10,084 bases of DNA, taken from assembly GCA_024227975.1 (NCBI GenBank), contig JAAETV010000157.1, positions 1-10,084 on the forward strand, given 5' to 3'. Of the stretch, positions 1 through 5,970 are shown in pieces. The translations under genes were made by a program, and so were the position numbers. This DNA comes from Actinomycetes bacterium (GTDB lineage: Bacteria; Actinomycetota; Acidimicrobiia; Acidimicrobiales; SZUA-35). A model generated the notes under the pieces. The model saw only the letters and a program-made list of their open reading frames with translations, was not told the DNA's origin and ran no database searches. Position 1 is the first letter of the stretch. The number at the start of each line of letters is the position of its first letter.

Positions 1-123
1 CACCATGAACTCGGCGATCTCCGATGATGGGGTGATGGGGTAGCCGCCGTAGAAGCGACAACCTGCAGCCAATGCTGCTCGGGCGCATGCCTCATTGCCT
101 TTGACCAGTTCAGCGGCCGTCAT
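1..123 (-). CDS. 2-oxoacid:ferredoxin oxidoreductase alpha subunit (KorA/VorB type), N-terminal 41 residues
   Basis: This is the first 41 codons of a gene that runs off the left edge. The family oxidises a 2-oxoacid (2-oxoglutarate, branched or similar) with CoA to acyl-CoA, CO2 and reduced ferredoxin in the cytoplasm. The alpha subunit carries the pyrimidine-binding half of the thiamine diphosphate site and part of the CoA site. Visible motifs are [17 protein letters not shown] (residues 8-24) and [13 protein letters not shown] (26-38), the N-terminal signature of KorA/VorB alpha subunits. The ATG at 121-123 overlaps the upstream stop as ATGA and has an AGGAGG site 6 nt upstream. The preceding gene ends in a delta-type ferredoxin domain, so a beta subunit is expected next, outside the window. 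KorA and VorB cannot be told apart from 41 residues, so no symbol is given. Confidence 0.85.
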   Translation of the reverse strand, partial: MTAAELVKGNEACARAALAAGCRFYGGYPITPSSEIAEFMV

Positions 124-1010
124 CGAGAGCCTCCTGTGACACTGCTAGAGGCGGCCGCGGGGGGCGTCGGGGCCCCGTCGGCCGAGGGGGGATGGATCGA
201 GATGGCGAAGTCGGGGCAGAGGACCTCGCAGAGCTTGCAGCCGGTACAGGCATCTGCGTTGGAGACGACCAGGGTGCCGTCGATCTCCAGCAAGAGGCAG
301 TACTCGGGGCAGACCCGGGAGCAGATATCGCATCCCTTGCACCACTCGTCGCGAATCGAGATGAGGTGGGGACCGGAGAACCCAGGCGGGTTTGGTGTCG
401 GCGCCCCAACGGTCGCCGACTGCTCGGTCCGACCGGCGTGGAAGGCGGCGAGGTTGATCTCCTCGGTGCCTTGAGGCACAAGGTCGGTGATGGCAGCCTC
501 CCAATGCCCGGTATCGACGTCGAGGAAAGCAGCAACGGCCCCCAGGACGACACTGTTGGCCGCCTTGACCTGGCCGAGGCCAGTGGCGACACCGGCGGCG
601 TCGAGCAGGCGGGTCTCGAGCTGACGATCGGTCACCGGGGCGATGTCGATGTCAGGGTAGGTGGTGGCCCACGCTCGTCGATCGGTACAGGCACCGGGAG
701 GCACGATGGTCCGAACGTCGGCCACGACGGCACCACCGGGACGAACGTAGGGAATCCAACGGAGGGCCTCGGCCCACTCGAAGGCGGCCAGTACCTCGGC
801 GCCCCCCAGGGGCACCAGGGGACTGTCGACCTTCTCCCCCCAGCGGATATGGCTGAAGACCGAGCCCCCACGTTGGGCCATGCCGTGCACTTCACTCTGC
901 TTGACGTCGTAGCCCGCTCGCACCAGGGCATCGGCCACGATCATGCTGGCTAGGATGACACCCTGGCCTCCGACCCCAGCGAGCAGCAGTCCTCGCGATC
1001 GCTCAACCAT
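120..1010 (-). CDS. iorB: Indolepyruvate oxidoreductase beta (gamma-domain) subunit fused to a 2x[4Fe-4S] ferredoxin domain
   Basis: The protein has 296 aa. Residues about 7-195 are a pyruvate:ferredoxin oxidoreductase gamma-type domain with GVGGQGVI (12-19) and [13 protein letters not shown] (39-51), the pattern of IorB, which partners IorA in oxidative decarboxylation of arylpyruvates to arylacetyl-CoA. A Pro-rich linker (about 200-215) leads to a bacterial-type ferredoxin with two CxxCxxCxxxCP sets: Cys224/227/230/234 and Cys255/258/261/265. IorB proteins are normally about 190-200 aa without this domain. It resembles the delta subunit (KorD/VorD) of the four-subunit enzymes, and a KorA/VorB-like gene follows at once. 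I chose the ATG at 1008-1010, which has GGAG 7 nt upstream and an 8-nt overlap with iorA. A GTG at 1035-1037 would add nine residues without family support. The tail is Ala/Ser/Pro-rich. The fold assignment is firm and the substrate is inferred. Confidence 0.88.
   Translation of the reverse strand: MVERSRGLLLAGVGGQGVILASMIVADALVRAGYDVKQSEVHGMAQRGGSVFSHIRWGEKVDSPLVPLGGAEVLAAFEWAEALRWIPYVRPGGAVVADVRTIVPPGACTDRRAWATTYPDIDIAPVTDRQLETRLLDAAGVATGLGQVKAANSVVLGAVAAFLDVDTGHWEAAITDLVPQGTEEINLAAFHAGRTEQSATVGAPTPNPPGFSGPHLISIRDEWCKGCDICSRVCPEYCLLLEIDGTLVVSNADACTGCKLCEVLCPDFAISIHPPSADGAPTPPAAASSSVTGGSR
130..135 (-). promoter_or_regulatory. Ribosome binding site of the KorA/VorB-type gene
   Basis: Minus-strand AGGAGG ends 6 nt before the ATG at 121-123. 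It lies inside the last codons of the upstream gene, so initiation does not depend only on the ATGA overlap. It fixes the start of the partial alpha-subunit gene. Confidence 0.75.
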
Positions 1011-2829
1011 CAGCAGACTCCAATTCGACAGGGACACCGACGGGGGTGGGGATGATGGCCAGGGGTGGGCAGAGCTGGGCGCACAAGGTGCATCCGGTAC
1101 AGGTGGTCGCGTCGATGGCTACCTTGCGTCGGCCTTCGAAGAGGTCGTCGGTCCAAACGATCGACGGGCAGCCAATGTTCATACAGGCCTGACAGGCGGT
1201 GCAGGCCTCGGTAATCACTTCATAGGGCTGGTCACGGACCTTGGTCGGAGCTTCCACACAGGGCCGGTTGGTGATGACGACCGATGGTCCCTTGCGCCCT
1301 GCCGCCCGCTCGATCGCCCCGTAGGTAGCGGCCATGTCGTAGGGGTCGACGACGGCGACGTCTTGCACCCCAATGGATCGACATAGGCCGACGAGGTCCA
1401 CGGGGCTGGCCTCGGCTCCCTGCAAGGTCAATCCGGTGCCAGGGTGGTCCTGGCCCCCGGTCATGGCCGTGGTGCCATTGTCGAGGATCAGCACGGTGAC
1501 ATCAGCGTCGTTGTAGACAGCTTCGAGGAGTCCTCCGATCCCTCCGTGGAGGAAGGTGGAGTCGCCGATGGTGGCGACCACGGGCCCTTCGGCCCCACCC
1601 GAAGCGGCAAGGCCGACAGCCATGCCGATACTGCTCCCCATGGCCACACAGGTGTCCATGGCCGCCAACGGCTCCAGTGAGGCAAGGGTGTAGCAGCCGA
1701 TGTCGCCGGCGACGACCGCCCCCATCCGCTTCAGGGACATGAAAGGTGAGGTGTGAGGGCAGCCGGGGCAAAGTAGGGGCGGCCGCGGGACGGTTACTGG
1801 CCCCGGCTCGGGGCTCGTGACCTCTTCGAGCACGCCAGCGGCAACAAGCCCAGTGCGCACCTGGTCCGGGCTGAGCTCGCCAACTTGGCTGAAGAACTTC
1901 TTCCCTTCGACGGCAATACCAGCCGCTCGAATCTGGGTCTCGAGGAACGGATCGAGCTCCTCGACGACCAGGAGCCGCTTGACCTTGGCTGCGAACGAGC
2001 GGATCCGTTCCATCGGCAGGGGGTAGCTCATCCCCAGGGTGAGGATTCGTGCTTCGGGAACGACCTCGCGTACATAGCTCGAAGCGATTCCCGACGTCAC
2101 CACCCCGATCTCGTCATCATGGCCCGACTCGACGGTGAGGGGGCTCGATTCGGCGTAGGCCTTCAGGTCTTCCAGGCGATCGAGCATGACCGGACGCTGG
2201 ATCCTGGCGTAGGCCGGGATCATGACGTGCTTTCGCGGATCGCGTGAGTAGCCGATGTTGGTTCGCTCCGCCGGTGGCTCGATGGGGACCAGGCCACGGT
2301 TGTGAGAAATCCTTGTGGTGGTCCGCACGAATACCGGAATGTCGAATTCCTCGGAGATCTCGAATCCGAGCTTGGTGAACGCCTTGGCCTCGGCGCTGTC
2401 GGCCGGTTCGAGCATCGGGATGCCGGCGAAACTGGCGTAGTAGCGGTTGTCCTGCTCGTTCTGCGAGCTGTGCATACCCGGATCGTCGGCACTGATTATC
2501 ACCAGCCCGGCCCCCACACCGATGTAGGCCGAAGTCATCAAGGTGTCAGCGGCCACATTGACCCCAACATGCTTCATCGTGGTCAGGGCCCGAGCCCCGC
2601 CAAGAGAGGCACCGAGGGCGACGTCGAGCGCGACCTTCTCGTTGGGCGACCAGCGCACATCGATGTCGTCACGATCGGCGAGTGACTCGAGGATCTCGGT
2701 GCTCGGTGTTCCCGGGTAGCCAGCAGCGAGGATGGCACCGGCTTCGATGGCACCCCGGCCGATCGCTTCGTTTCCTGAGAGCAGAACTCGGGTATTGGTA
2801 GGAATTGTCTCCTCCTGGCCTGTGTTCAT
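1003..2829 (-). CDS. iorA: Indolepyruvate ferredoxin oxidoreductase alpha subunit
   Basis: The protein has 608 aa, the normal IorA length. It is the thiamine diphosphate subunit converting arylpyruvates (or related 2-oxoacids) plus CoA to acyl-CoA, CO2 and reduced ferredoxin. Residues about 14-200 form the pyrimidine-binding domain with LSGNEAIGRGAIEAG (17-31) and GYPGTPSTEI (37-46). CPGCPHT (354-360) opens the TPP domain, which holds GDIGCYTL (375-382), GDSTFLHGG (422-430) and DNGTTAMTG (450-458), the Mg/diphosphate-binding signature. The C-terminal ferredoxin has Cys543/546/549/554, with the IorA-type CxxCxxCxxxxCP spacing, and Cys577/580/583/587. The ATG overlaps the upstream stop as ATGA. 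A strong AGGAGG lies inside the reading frame 14-19 nt downstream of that ATG, so a later non-ATG start (ATT at 2803-2805) is possible. It partners the IorB-like gene that follows. The real substrate could be a non-aromatic 2-oxoacid. Confidence 0.93.
   Translation of the reverse strand: MNTGQEETIPTNTRVLLSGNEAIGRGAIEAGAILAAGYPGTPSTEILESLADRDDIDVRWSPNEKVALDVALGASLGGARALTTMKHVGVNVAADTLMTSAYIGVGAGLVIISADDPGMHSSQNEQDNRYYASFAGIPMLEPADSAEAKAFTKLGFEISEEFDIPVFVRTTTRISHNRGLVPIEPPAERTNIGYSRDPRKHVMIPAYARIQRPVMLDRLEDLKAYAESSPLTVESGHDDEIGVVTSGIASSYVREVVPEARILTLGMSYPLPMERIRSFAAKVKRLLVVEELDPFLETQIRAAGIAVEGKKFFSQVGELSPDQVRTGLVAAGVLEEVTSPEPGPVTVPRPPLLCPGCPHTSPFMSLKRMGAVVAGDIGCYTLASLEPLAAMDTCVAMGSSIGMAVGLAASGGAEGPVVATIGDSTFLHGGIGGLLEAVYNDADVTVLILDNGTTAMTGGQDHPGTGLTLQGAEASPVDLVGLCRSIGVQDVAVVDPYDMAATYGAIERAAGRKGPSVVITNRPCVEAPTKVRDQPYEVITEACTACQACMNIGCPSIVWTDDLFEGRRKVAIDATTCTGCTLCAQLCPPLAIIPTPVGVPVELESADG
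1018..1021 (-). promoter_or_regulatory. Ribosome binding site deciding the iorB start
   Basis: Minus-strand GGAG lies 7 nt before the ATG at 1008-1010. It sits inside the end of iorA and supports this start over the upstream in-frame GTG at 1035-1037. Confidence 0.55.
2811..2816 (-). promoter_or_regulatory. Shine-Dalgarno-like site inside the 5' end of iorA
   Basis: Minus-strand AGGAGG lies within codons 5-7 of the annotated frame (Gln-Glu-Glu), 5 nt before an ATT codon at 2803-2805. It may mark an alternative rare start, may aid re-initiation at the ATGA overlap, or may just reflect GAG-GAG Glu codons. Confidence 0.25.
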
Positions 2830-4076
2830 TCGGACTCGGCTCCGAGGAGTGAGTAGATCTCATCGTCGCTGAGGACATGGTCAACGGTCTTGGCCTCGGC
2901 CATGATCGCCTTGATGCTTCGGTCGTCACACCGGAGGTTCTTCTGGGTGAGCCAGGCAACTGCATTGGCCTGGCCGCTCATGGGCCCGACGGTGATGATC
3001 TGCTCCCGACCCAGCTCGTCGGCCGGGACTCCGGAGTACACCCGGTTGGCCAGCCAGGTATCACCGCTCTTGATCGCCTTGAGGACGGCGGCGGCGTGGA
3101 CCCCGGTACTGGTGCGAAAGGCGTCCTCGCCAACCGCCGGCAGGTTGTGTGGTATCGGCGAGTCGGTGGCCCTGGAAACCGCATCACAATAGGCGGGCAG
3201 TGACGACAGGTCGGTGTCGATCCAGCCCAGCAGCTTCAGGTTGACGAGAAGCACCTCCATGGCGGTATTGCCTACTCGCTCGCCGATCCCGAGGCCACAT
3301 CCATGCACCCGATGAGCCCCGGCTGATATCGCAACCAGCGAGTTGATGACGTCGAGGCCGCGATCGCGATGACCATGCCAGTCGAGCTTCACGTCTTCGC
3401 CGCTCTCGGTGATGAGCTGGCAAGTGAACTCGACGAGGGAACGGACCCCACCGGGTGTTGCATGGCCTACGGTGTCGGAGAGGCAGATCCGGCGGGCCCC
3501 GGCCTCGATGGCGGCTAGATATACCTGACGCAGGTCGTCGGGATCGGCCCTGGAGGTGTCCTCGGTGACGAACATGACCTCGAGGCCTTCACCCCGGGCG
3601 AGGGTCACGGCGTCGACGGTTGTCTTGACCAGGAAGTCGATGTCCCACCCCTCGATGGCCTGACGGATCGGGCTCGAGCCGAGGAACAGTGCGGCCTCGA
3701 GCCCAACCCCAGAGCGCTGCTGGGCCTCGGCCATGGGATAGATGTCGTAGGCGGCCGTGCGTCCGGCACAGTTGGCGGAGATATCAAGGCCGGCTCTGTC
3801 GATCTCCTTCAACAGGGCGACGACATCGTCGAGCATCTGCGGGCTGGCACTCGGGTAGCCCAGGTCGGCAGCGTCAATACCGAGGGCGGCGATGGTGTGC
3901 AGGACCTCGATCTTCTCATCAAGGCGCGGCTGGCGGACTGACGGGCATTGGAGGCCGTCCCGCAAGGTCTCATCGTTGACCTCCACCTCATGCTGTGGCG
4001 GCGGATCAGCGTCGGTCAGGTTCCAGTCATAGAGAAGGTCCTGATGAAGCTGGTGTGCTGAATCGTCTTGCGACAT
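2826..4076 (-). CDS. DRE-TIM metallolyase: 2-isopropylmalate/homocitrate synthase-family enzyme lacking the regulatory domain
   Basis: The protein has 416 aa. Members join acetyl-CoA to a 2-oxoacid (LeuA, citramalate, homocitrate and Re-citrate synthases) or cleave such products (HMG-CoA lyase). The TIM barrel shows NDETLRDGLQ (34-43) with the Arg39-Asp40 pair, TEDTSRAD (171-178) with the catalytic-type Glu172, SDTVGHATP (200-208), the metal-binding HGHRDRGL (234-241) with His234/His236, and GCGLGIGERVGN (259-270) ending in Asn270. Linker elements like those of LeuA follow: TSTGVHAAAVLK (322-333) and GPMSGQANAVAWL (364-376). There is no leucine-feedback LeuA dimer domain, so it is about 100 residues or more shorter than a full LeuA. 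DGLQ is HMG-CoA-lyase-like, where LeuA usually has DGEQ or DGNQ. LeuB, LeuC and LeuD are absent, so leucine synthesis is unlikely. It is the first gene of the left operon. The direction of reaction and the 2-oxoacid are unknown. The ribosome site (GGGGG, 4 nt away) is weak. Confidence 0.85.
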   Translation of the reverse strand: MSQDDSAHQLHQDLLYDWNLTDADPPPQHEVEVNDETLRDGLQCPSVRQPRLDEKIEVLHTIAALGIDAADLGYPSASPQMLDDVVALLKEIDRAGLDISANCAGRTAAYDIYPMAEAQQRSGVGLEAALFLGSSPIRQAIEGWDIDFLVKTTVDAVTLARGEGLEVMFVTEDTSRADPDDLRQVYLAAIEAGARRICLSDTVGHATPGGVRSLVEFTCQLITESGEDVKLDWHGHRDRGLDVINSLVAISAGAHRVHGCGLGIGERVGNTAMEVLLVNLKLLGWIDTDLSSLPAYCDAVSRATDSPIPHNLPAVGEDAFRTSTGVHAAAVLKAIKSGDTWLANRVYSGVPADELGREQIITVGPMSGQANAVAWLTQKNLRCDDRSIKAIMAEAKTVDHVLSDDEIYSLLGAESE

Positions 4077-4111
4077 GGCGCCCCCAGGTACACGGATCGG
4101 CTGCTGAGCCG

Positions 4112-4129
4112 ACCGGCCGTTCGGTCGGT
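4112..4129. promoter_or_regulatory. TetR-type operator copy 1 (in front of the left operon)
   Basis: The sequence is ACCGGCCG-TT-CGGTCGGT: 8-bp arms around a 2-nt centre with one mismatch between arms. It matches the copy at 4326-4343 in 15 of the 16 arm positions. It lies 36 nt upstream of the ATG of the DRE-TIM gene. The form ACCGACCGNNCGGTCGGT resembles operators known for TetR-family regulators of acyl-CoA metabolism; this is recalled similarity, not a search result. Confidence 0.7.
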
Positions 4130-4283
4130 TTTTACCGTCTCACTGGCTCCAGGGAAGGACAATCCAGTTCCTGCATCATTTTCCCGGTGCGGATGCATCA
4201 GGACTACACTCCCAAGGGTCCCATCCGAGTGGATTTCACCGTCCTTGATCCAGATACATCGGCCAAATGGTGCCGTTGAGTCA

Positions 4284-4313
4284 TTGACGCTTGGGATCTG
4301 GTCACCGGACACT
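4284..4313 (+). promoter_or_regulatory. Candidate promoter of the right operon
   Basis: TTGACG at 4284-4289 is a good -35 match. GACACT at 4308-4313, 18 nt later, is a weak -10 with the conserved A2 and T6 of the actinobacterial TANNNT. Transcription would start near 4320, just before the operator at 4326-4343, an arrangement suited to repression. The -10 is poor, so confidence is low. Confidence 0.3.
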
Positions 4314-4325
4314 GCGAAGGAGGAG

Positions 4326-4343
4326 ACCGACCGGTCGGTCGGT
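4326..4343. promoter_or_regulatory. TetR-type operator copy 2 (in front of the right operon)
   Basis: The sequence is ACCGACCG-GT-CGGTCGGT, a perfect inverted repeat with 8-bp arms. It extends by one further matched pair on each side (4325-4344, 9-bp arms). It lies 39 nt before the ATG of the DUF35 gene and just after the candidate promoter. Centre-to-centre distance to copy 1 is 214 bp. Confidence 0.8.
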
Positions 4344-4370
4344 CATCTGATGTTCGAGGAGACGTAGTAT

Positions 4371-4377
4371 GAGGAGG
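4371..4377 (+). promoter_or_regulatory. Ribosome binding site of the DUF35 gene, inside a five-codon mini-ORF
   Basis: GAGGAGG ends 5 nt before the ATG at 4383-4385 and is the strongest ribosome site in the window. An ATG at 4369-4371 opens a five-codon frame, Met-Arg-Arg-Arg-Thr-stop, whose TGA (4384-4386) overlaps the gene's ATG. The mini-frame may be accidental. Confidence 0.75.
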
Positions 4378-4382
4378 CGCAC

Positions 4383-4835
4383 ATGACCGCAACCGAGGAA
4401 TCCGTCGGGGCCAACTCGTTTCGGCCAGCAGAGTTGGAGATCGACTCTGAGGGCTGCGGGCACCTGGTGGGAAGCCGGTGCTGTGGCTGTGGGGCCCATT
4501 TCTTCCCGGTGCGCCAAGCCTGCTCCGGGTGTCTCAGCACCGACCTGGAGACCAAGCACTTGTCGAGCGAGGGGATCCTGTACACCTACTCTGTGGTCCG
4601 CCAATCCACCCCTGATTTCGAGGTCCCCTACATGCTGGGGTACATCGATCTTCCCGAGGGGGTCAGGGTCATGGGGCAGATGACCGGATACGAACTGGAT
4701 ATACCGCTGGGAACACCAATGGTGCTCGAGGTCGTACCGTTCGGCACCGACGAAGATGACGCTGAGCTACTCGGCTACCGGTTCGTGCCGGCTGCCACGA
4801 CAGGAGCGGGCCAGAAGGAGGCCACCAATGACTGA
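4383..4835 (+). CDS. Zn-ribbon/OB-fold protein (DUF35 family), thiolase partner
   Basis: The protein has 150 aa, the usual DUF35 size. An N-terminal rubredoxin-like Zn ribbon has Cys33-x2-Cys36 and Cys47-x2-Cys50, within GSRCCGCGAHFFPVRQACSGC-like spacing. An OB-fold follows, from about residue 62 to 136, with GILYTYSVVRQ (64-74), YMLGYIDLPEG (83-93) and LGTPMVLEVVPF (109-120). DUF35 proteins are accessory subunits of thiolase-fold enzymes; known cases include archaeal acetoacetyl-CoA thiolase/HMG-CoA synthase complexes and ChsH2-type proteins of steroid side-chain degradation. They bind CoA substrates or channel intermediates and are not themselves catalytic thiolases. The next gene is a thiolase that overlaps it by 8 nt, so the two very likely form a complex. 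It is the first gene of the right operon. The substrate cannot be read from the sequence. Confidence 0.9.
   Translation: MTATEESVGANSFRPAELEIDSEGCGHLVGSRCCGCGAHFFPVRQACSGCLSTDLETKHLSSEGILYTYSVVRQSTPDFEVPYMLGYIDLPEGVRVMGQMTGYELDIPLGTPMVLEVVPFGTDEDDAELLGYRFVPAATTGAGQKEATND
4814..4820 (+). promoter_or_regulatory. Ribosome binding site deciding the thiolase start
   Basis: GAAGGAG ends 7 nt before the ATG at 4828-4830, within the last codons of the DUF35 gene. It supports this start over an in-frame ATG at 4756, which would add 24 residues unlike any thiolase. Confidence 0.7.
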
Positions 4836-5970
4836 CGTACACGTGATCGGCATCGGGATGACCAAGTTTGGTCGCCACCCAGACACCGATGCAGCCCAGA
4901 TGGGCGGCGCCGCCATGCGCGAGGCGATCGAAGATGCGGGAATAGACGCCCGCCTGATCGAGGCCGCCTACTGCGGCCACGTCTTCCAGGGCATGGCAAC
5001 CGGACAGCGCATCCTGGCCCAGGAAGGCCTGGCCGGGCTGCCCATGACCAATGTCGAGAATGCTTGCAGCAGTGGGGCCACCGCTATCCGCGAGGCATCG
5101 CTGTCGATCCGGGCCGGCGAGCACGACGTGGTCGTTGCCATCGGAACCGAGCACCTCACCAGCAGCTTCGGCGGCGCTCTGACCCCCGACCCCAGTGATC
5201 CCGAGGCGGCTGTCGGGGCCACCATGCCTTCTATCTACGCCATGCGGGCCCGCCGCTATATGGCGGAGTTCGACATGACCCGAGAGCAGCTGGCCCTGAT
5301 TCCGGTGAAGAACAAGCGCAATGCGGCTCGCAACCCTCTCGCTCACTTCCACAAGGAGATCTCGGTGGAGGATGTGCTCGGGTCGCGTCCGATCGCCGAG
5401 CCCCTCAACCTGTTGGACTGCTCGCCCGTGACCGATGGCGCCGCCGCCGTCGTGCTGGTGAGCGATCGCATCCTGCGGCAGCACGGGGCCGGCCGGGCCA
5501 TCCGCCTGGCGGCGTCAACCTTGCGCTCGGGCTCGGTCGAGGTCGAACCGACGTCGATGACTTTCGAACCACTCACCCGCTATACGGCCAACGACGCCTA
5601 CGAGAAGGCCGGGATTGGCCCTGACGAGGTCGATATGGCCGAGGTCCACGACTGCTTCAGCATCGCCGAAGTGCTGCGAGTCGAGGGACTGGGCTTGTTC
5701 GGCCAGGGGGAGTACCCGGGCGCGGTCGAACGAGGCGAGGCCGACATCGGTGGACGACTCCCCGTCAATCCCAGTGGCGGGCTCTTGGGCAAGGGACATC
5801 CCTTGGGTGGTACCGGGGTGGCCCAGGTGGTCGAGATGGTCCGCCAATTGCGAGGTGAGGCCGGAGATCGCCAGATCGAAGGGGCTCGGGTCGGACTGGC
5901 CCACTGCCGTGGAGGCAAGGCGGTCGGCGTCGAAGGAGCAGCCTGCACGGTCCAGCTCCTGGTCCGGTGA
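4828..5970 (+). CDS. SCP-x-type thiolase / acetyl-CoA acetyltransferase-family protein
   Basis: The protein has 380 aa, typical of the SCP-x/SCP2 thiolase group. It begins DVHVIGIGMTKFGRH (3-17). The acyl-accepting nucleophile is Cys80 in VENACSSGATAI (76-87). AEVHDCFSIAE (271-281) replaces the NEAF box of classical thiolases with the HDCF form of SCP-x enzymes. GLLGKGHPLGGTG (318-330) gives the catalytic His324. The C-terminal box reads AHCRGG (358-363), with Cys360 where many SCP-x thiolases have Asn; this Cys may be the second catalytic Cys or a variant. Such enzymes cleave 3-ketoacyl-CoA with CoA or run the reverse condensation. Some DUF35-paired relatives, such as Ltp2, act as retro-aldolases, but the intact Cys80 favours thiolase chemistry. 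It overlaps the DUF35 gene by 8 nt and the next gene by 4 nt. Confidence 0.9.
   Translation: MTDVHVIGIGMTKFGRHPDTDAAQMGGAAMREAIEDAGIDARLIEAAYCGHVFQGMATGQRILAQEGLAGLPMTNVENACSSGATAIREASLSIRAGEHDVVVAIGTEHLTSSFGGALTPDPSDPEAAVGATMPSIYAMRARRYMAEFDMTREQLALIPVKNKRNAARNPLAHFHKEISVEDVLGSRPIAEPLNLLDCSPVTDGAAAVVLVSDRILRQHGAGRAIRLAASTLRSGSVEVEPTSMTFEPLTRYTANDAYEKAGIGPDEVDMAEVHDCFSIAEVLRVEGLGLFGQGEYPGAVERGEADIGGRLPVNPSGGLLGKGHPLGGTGVAQVVEMVRQLRGEAGDRQIEGARVGLAHCRGGKAVGVEGAACTVQLLVR

Larger units (their letters stand above)
4077..4382. promoter_or_regulatory. Divergent control region between the two operons
   Basis: This 306-bp stretch has no convincing gene and is slightly less GC-rich than its flanks. 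It separates start codons facing opposite ways. It contains two copies of one inverted repeat (4112-4129 and 4326-4343), each 35-55 nt from one of the start codons, a weak plus-strand promoter candidate (4284-4313), and a five-codon open frame before the right operon. The middle (about 4140-4280) shows nothing I can name beyond a short TGCATCA direct repeat. Confidence 0.75.

Noticed and set aside
192..953. Long open frame on the plus strand (about 250 codons) opposite iorB
   Set aside because: It is antisense to a gene with clear motifs, has no family signature, and its composition is that of a high-GC shadow frame.
2826..4076. Leucine biosynthesis leuA
   Set aside because: There is no LeuA regulatory domain, the motif is DGLQ, there are no leuB/C/D neighbours, and the gene is cotranscribed with ferredoxin oxidoreductases.
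4109..4133. Hairpin plus T-run resembling a rho-independent terminator on the plus strand (CCGACCG stem, then TTTTT)
   Set aside because: No plus-strand gene lies upstream to be terminated, and the hairpin is explained by the inverted repeat shared with 4326-4343, which fits an operator.
4172..4200. TGCATCA direct repeat (4172-4178 and 4194-4200) with a partly overlapping TGCATC/GATGCA inverted repeat
   Set aside because: It is short, unsupported by a second locus and not clearly placed against a promoter, so chance is likely.
4016..4312. Small minus-strand open frame crossing the control region
   Set aside because: It overlaps the DRE-TIM start and both control elements, has no family signal and is best explained as chance.
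4669..5484. Minus-strand open frame of about 270 codons across the DUF35/thiolase junction
   Set aside because: It is antisense to two recognisable genes, has no ribosome site or family motif, and crosses the junction of a coupled operon.
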